Source: Dinoroseobacter sp049801095 (GTDB lineage: Bacteria > Pseudomonadota > Alphaproteobacteria > Rhodobacterales > Rhodobacteraceae). From it: DNA of 64,000 bases. Under the pieces are notes generated by a model. It made no database searches. It was not told where the DNA came from and saw only the letters and a program-made list of their open reading frames with translations. Each line of letters opens with the position of its first letter. Positions within the stretch are counted from its first letter, which is position 1. Made by a program: the position numbers and the translations under genes. Shown one piece after another: positions 59,424 to 64,000 of the stretch. The stretch spans positions 1-64,000 of the forward strand of contig NZ_JBNAGH010000001.1 of assembly GCF_049801095.1 (NCBI RefSeq), read 5' to 3'.

Positions 59424-60800
59424 CTATCCAGGGTTAGCCCTGAGCCAGTCGCAGCTTGTTTCAAGCCCCATTTCGCAGGCGCTTATCATCAGCTCGAGAG
59501 CGCGGGCTTTGTCAATCGACGTACGTTGTCCTAGCCAAAGCACAACACCGAGGTTCCAGCAGCCTTTCGCGTCTCCCCTGTCACAGCCATAAGTGTAGTA
59601 CCTCTCTGACTGGATCGGATCCGACTGGACGCCGAGGCCCTCGCTGTACAGAAAGCCCAGGTTGGTGCAACCGCGCGCGTCCCCGCCCTCACAGCCTTCA
59701 GCGTAAAGCTCAGCGGCCTTCTCTGGATCCGAAGCCACGTCAAGCGCCCGCTCATACACAAACCCAAGACTGGTGCACCCGCGCGCGTTGCCCCCACGAC
59801 AACTTGCGGCAAGAAGCCGCTCGGCGGTTTTGCCGTCGATCTCCAAGATGTCCCGCCCTCGGGCATAGCACTCCTCCGTAAGGCCACTCTCGCAGGCCTG
59901 CTCAAGCAAAAACAGTTGCAGTTGTTCATCGTCGGTGAGCTCTGCCATGACGTAGCAAATCTCGCCTGGCAAAAGCACACAGACAACACGGTCGCCCAGC
60001 GTCACGGCGTCATCATTCTGGTTCGCAGCAGCGGCGGTCAGCGCCCCGAGCAGAACCGCAAGCCCAGTGATCCCTCCAATCACTTCTCCCGGGTAGCCTT
60101 TTAAGTCAGTCCGTCGGGGCAGGTTCAAACCGACCATGGCTTTGATCGCAAGCGTGCTCAACACGAACGCCCAAACCCAGAACGAAGTCAAGAAGGTAGA
60201 ATAAAAGAACACCGCATACACGCTGAAAGCAGTTAAAAGCTCTGCTAGGCCAAACGCCGATCCGGAGTGGAGAGGTGATTGGCTATACAACCAAAGTGCT
60301 CCGAAAATGATCGCGCCGGTAAGAAGCAAATCTAACAGCAGCACACCAACTTGTGCCAAAGGATGGGTCCAGCGCGTTTCCATCTGCCCCAATAGCCAAC
60401 GGGTTTCCAACAACGAAATATAATCTGCAACCACGTTCACCACGATGCCTGTCGCAAGAAGCGTCGGGAAGGCCAGAACCGCCTGAGCCCGCGTCTCAAA
60501 GAGTCCTGCTCGACTCATTAGCAGCCAGATCAGGACCACAAACAACAGGGAAGCAATTGCTGAGCGCTTGATGCAACGCCAAGATCGGTGATCGTCTCCG
60601 AACACCCCATCGAACAAAGTATTGAACTGCCGCGGCCAACCTCCCGGCTCTGCTCCAGCAAGCCAGAGGAACAACCGTTTCTTTGCATCGACTGACATCA
60701 CACGGACAGCAAAGGCGGTTCCACCGCCAAAGGTAAGAGCGATTTTCCAGGCCCAATTCCAGTTTTCAGCAATGCTGCTTAGAAACGCGTCCAAAACCAA
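59424..60800 (-). CDS. Membrane protein with Cys-containing Sel1-like repeats
   Basis: A 458-residue protein. The N-terminal half (about 1-260) has around six membrane helices with no family I recognise. The C-terminal part (about 290-455) holds Sel1/TPR-like repeats with paired Cys: EQACESGLTEECYARG, ASCRGGNARGCTSLGFVYE, EGCEGGDARGCTNLGFLYSE, YGCDRGDAKGCWNLGV. The pattern C(x6-8)C per 36-residue repeat is like the disulfide-linked cysteine-rich repeats of Helicobacter Hcp proteins. It may scaffold a complex in the periplasm. Its lower GC content than its neighbours suggests acquisition. Confidence 0.75.
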   Translation of the reverse strand: MVLDAFLSSIAENWNWAWKIALTFGGGTAFAVRVMSVDAKKRLFLWLAGAEPGGWPRQFNTLFDGVFGDDHRSWRCIKRSAIASLLFVVLIWLLMSRAGLFETRAQAVLAFPTLLATGIVVNVVADYISLLETRWLLGQMETRWTHPLAQVGVLLLDLLLTGAIIFGALWLYSQSPLHSGSAFGLAELLTAFSVYAVFFYSTFLTSFWVWAFVLSTLAIKAMVGLNLPRRTDLKGYPGEVIGGITGLAVLLGALTAAAANQNDDAVTLGDRVVCVLLPGEICYVMAELTDDEQLQLFLLEQACESGLTEECYARGRDILEIDGKTAERLLAASCRGGNARGCTSLGFVYERALDVASDPEKAAELYAEGCEGGDARGCTNLGFLYSEGLGVQSDPIQSERYYTYGCDRGDAKGCWNLGVVLWLGQRTSIDKARALELMISACEMGLETSCDWLRANPG

Positions 60801-60863
60801 TTCCTTAGATCAAATATCCCCTAACCTTACGGCATCTTAGATTTGTTTCAACCTTCTCGCTCC

Positions 60864-60883
60864 CCGTCACCCTTGCGTGACGG
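60864..60883. promoter_or_regulatory. Perfect dyad between divergent genes
   Basis: CCGTCAC (60864-60870) and GTGACGG (60877-60883) form a perfect 7-bp dyad with a 6-base centre, in the 151-bp gap between the Sel1-type gene and the hydrolase-OsmC gene. It is a plausible dimeric regulator site. Confidence 0.5.
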
Positions 60884-60951
60884 CGCTGACACATGGGTTG
60901 CCTGACACCTGCGCGCCCCCCATTCTCAGGCTCCAACCACGGAGCTGCCCC

Positions 60952-62177
<1,226 letters not shown>

Positions 62178-62181
<4 letters not shown>

Positions 62182-62594
62182 GCCCGGATGTAGCGGCTCG
62201 TCATCACATAATCCTTGCGCGGCCCGGTCACCCGCCAGCGCGACTGCCAGCGAGGCCAATCGGCGAAATCGTAGGTCACGTCATACTGATCCGGATCGCA
62301 GAAATGCGCCGCCTCCGCCTGCGCGCCGAGCGAGAAGCGGTGAAAGAACCGCCCATCGGCGAAATGCACTGCGACCCCGCCCTCCTCGGGCTCTTCGGTC
62401 CAGTGATACTGGCGTGCGGCCGCGAAGCTGCCGCCCTGGGCGAGGGTCAGAACCCCCTCCTCCGCATAGAGCAACGCGCCCGGCCCGGACGCCGAGAGCT
62501 GCGCGCGCCCCGCGAAATGGCCCGTCCCGCTGAGCGCGTCGGCGATCTCGCGCTCGATCTGCCAAACCCCTTCAAATGCTGCGAATGAGATCAT
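62178..62594 (-). CDS. DUF6314-family protein
   Basis: A 138-residue protein of the DUF6314 type: AFEGVWQIEREI at the start, ARQYHWTEEPEEGGVAVHFADGR (written here in two parts by family, residues about 67-89) and the end WRVTGPRKDYVMTSRYIRA. It is a small lipocalin-like beta barrel of unknown role. The start at 62594 gives the usual length; the long open frame further upstream is antisense to purB. It is divergent from purB. Confidence 0.8.
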
Positions 62595-62693
62595 GTCCTG
62601 CCTTTGGCGGCCCTGCGACGGCCCGCAACCTTGTTCGTCCTGCTCATGCCCCGTATGACGCGCGCAAACCTGTTCAAAACGCAAGGCCCAGAC

Positions 62694-63998
62694 ATGATCC
62701 CTCGCTATTCCCGTCCCGATATGGTTGCCATCTGGTCGCCCGAGACCAAGTTCCGCATCTGGTACGAGATCGAGGCCCATGCCTGCGATGCCATGGCTGA
62801 GCTGGGCGTGATCCCCAAGGAAAACGCCGAGGCCGTCTGGAAGGCCAAGGATGTGGAGTTCGACGTGGCCCGGATCGACGAGATCGAGGCCGTCACCAAG
62901 CATGACGTCATCGCCTTCCTGACCCATCTGGCCGAGCATGTGGGCTCGGAAGAGGCGCGCTTCGTGCATCAGGGCATGACCTCTTCGGACGTGCTCGACA
63001 CCTGTTTCAACGTGCAGCTCACCCGCGCCGCGGACATTCTGATCAAGGATCTCGAAGGGCTTCTCGCCGCCCTGAAGCGCCGCGCTTTGGAGCATAAGGA
63101 CACGGTCCGCATTGGCCGCTCGCACGGGATCCATGCGGAACCCACGACCATGGGCCTGACCTTTGCGCGGTTCTATGCGGAGATGGATCGCAACCTCACC
63201 CGGATGCGCGACGCGCGGGCCGAGATTGCCACGGGCGCGATCTCTGGCGCGGTGGGCACCTTCGCCAATATCGATCCGGCGGTTGAGGAGCATGTCTGCG
63301 ATCGGCTCGGCCTCGTGCCCGAGCCGATTTCCACCCAGGTGATCCCGCGCGACCGGCACGCGGCGTTCTTCGCGACCATGGGCGTCGTGGCCTCCTCGAT
63401 CGAAAACATCGCGGTTGAGATCCGGCACATGCAGCGGACCGAAGTGCTGGAAGGGGCGGAGTTCTTCTCCATGGGCCAAAAAGGCTCTTCGGCCATGCCG
63501 CACAAGAAAAACCCGGTCCTGACCGAGAACCTGACGGGACTCGCGCGCATGGTCCGCTCCGCCGTGATCCCGGCCATGGAGAATGTCGCCCTCTGGCATG
63601 AGCGCGATATCTCCCACTCCTCGGTCGAGCGGATGATCGGCCCGGACGCGACCATCACCCTCGACTTCGCCCTCGCCCGCCTGACCTCGGTCGTCGACAA
63701 GATGCTGATCTTCCCCGAGAACATGCTCGACAACATGAACAAGTTCCCCGGCCTCGTGATGAGCCAGCGCGTGCTGCTGGCCCTGACCCAGGCCGGTGTG
63801 AGCCGCGAGGACGCCTATACCTATGTGCAGCGCAACGCGCTGAAGGTTTGGGAGCATCGGACCGACTTCAAGGCGGAGCTGCTCGCCGACGCGGACGTGA
63901 CCGCCGCCTTGAGCCCTGCCGAGATCGAGGAAAAGTTCGATCTGGGGTATCACACCAAGCATGTGGACACGATTTTCGCCCGCGTTTTCGGCGAATGA
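62694..63998 (+). CDS. purB: Adenylosuccinate lyase
   Basis: A 434-residue lyase of purine synthesis, acting on SAICAR and adenylosuccinate. Motifs are HQGMTSSDVLDTCFNVQLT, GRSHGIHAEPTTMGL with the catalytic His, and the signature loop GSSAMPHKKNPVLTENL. The ATG at 62694 (MIPRYSRPDMVAIW) is the family start; the open frame upstream to 62604 is not. It ends two bases before the window edge, complete. Confidence 0.97.
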   Translation: MIPRYSRPDMVAIWSPETKFRIWYEIEAHACDAMAELGVIPKENAEAVWKAKDVEFDVARIDEIEAVTKHDVIAFLTHLAEHVGSEEARFVHQGMTSSDVLDTCFNVQLTRAADILIKDLEGLLAALKRRALEHKDTVRIGRSHGIHAEPTTMGLTFARFYAEMDRNLTRMRDARAEIATGAISGAVGTFANIDPAVEEHVCDRLGLVPEPISTQVIPRDRHAAFFATMGVVASSIENIAVEIRHMQRTEVLEGAEFFSMGQKGSSAMPHKKNPVLTENLTGLARMVRSAVIPAMENVALWHERDISHSSVERMIGPDATITLDFALARLTSVVDKMLIFPENMLDNMNKFPGLVMSQRVLLALTQAGVSREDAYTYVQRNALKVWEHRTDFKAELLADADVTAALSPAEIEEKFDLGYHTKHVDTIFARVFGE

Positions 63999-64000
63999 CG

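Noticed and set aside
62595..63962. Upstream extension of the DUF6314 frame
   Set aside because: It is antisense to purB and has no family likeness.

Overview
The window is a GC-rich chromosome segment of an alphaproteobacterium, almost certainly order Rhodobacterales (Roseobacter group or Paracoccaceae). The evidence is a complete RcGTA-type gene transfer agent (GTA) cluster between mltG/fabF/acpP/fabG/fabD and cysE, two proteins ending in VPLPA-type CTERM sorting tails, a pyruvate dehydrogenase operon whose E1-beta carries its own lipoyl domain, a Fur-type regulator of the alphaproteobacterial Mur/Fur kind, and a Hint_2-type protein. No rRNA, CRISPR array or intact insertion sequence was seen.

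Layout. 1-13.6 kb: housekeeping and transport genes (two EamA exporters, a CPA1 antiporter, an atypical SDR, a Fur regulator, pirin, threonine aldolase, enolase, a spondin-domain surface protein, a cupin, anmK, tyrS). 13.8-17.3 kb, minus strand: a DUF3179 protein, a second VPLPA-CTERM protein and two overlapping cyclophilins. 17.5-23.8 kb, plus strand: central carbon metabolism (pgk, class I aldolase, ftsB, pdhA-pdhB-pdhC). 23.8-39.75 kb, minus strand: cysE, a small coupled gene, a DUF2793 spike-like gene and the GTA cluster from g15 back to g1. 39.9-44.6 kb, minus strand: mltG, fabF, acpP, fabG, fabD. 44.8-52.6 kb: a cytochrome b561-YceI fusion, a membrane cNMP-binding protein, YceI, the rpsF-rpsR-rplI operon, cpdB and tig. 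53-54.5 kb: a decayed island beside tRNA-Leu(UAG). 54.6-64 kb: a Hint protein, nnr, glnB-glnA, a Cys-rich Sel1-repeat membrane protein, a hydrolase-OsmC fusion, a DUF6314 protein and purB.

The GTA genes work as a tailed-particle assembly line: TerS/TerL package host DNA through the portal into an HK97 capsid matured by g4, adaptor proteins join it to a short tail set by g11, and g12-g15 form the baseplate with a cell-wall peptidase. All seventeen expected structural genes look intact and tightly coupled. The part most worth a second look is the leader of this cluster (39.75-39.90 kb). A good sigma70-like promoter with overlapping direct repeats is followed by a strand-specific intrinsic terminator and then by a hairpin that holds the g1 Shine-Dalgarno. 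Expression would therefore have to pass a transcriptional and a translational gate.

The second unusual zone is 52.98-54.43 kb, on the 3' side of tRNA-Leu. It holds the N-terminal piece of a heme-peroxidase-like gene with two compensating frameshifts, a small HTH-like gene, a 26-residue hydrophobic peptide behind a perfect Shine-Dalgarno, a basic 77-residue protein and an excisionase-like gene broken by one base in an A run. This looks like the remnant of an integrated element.
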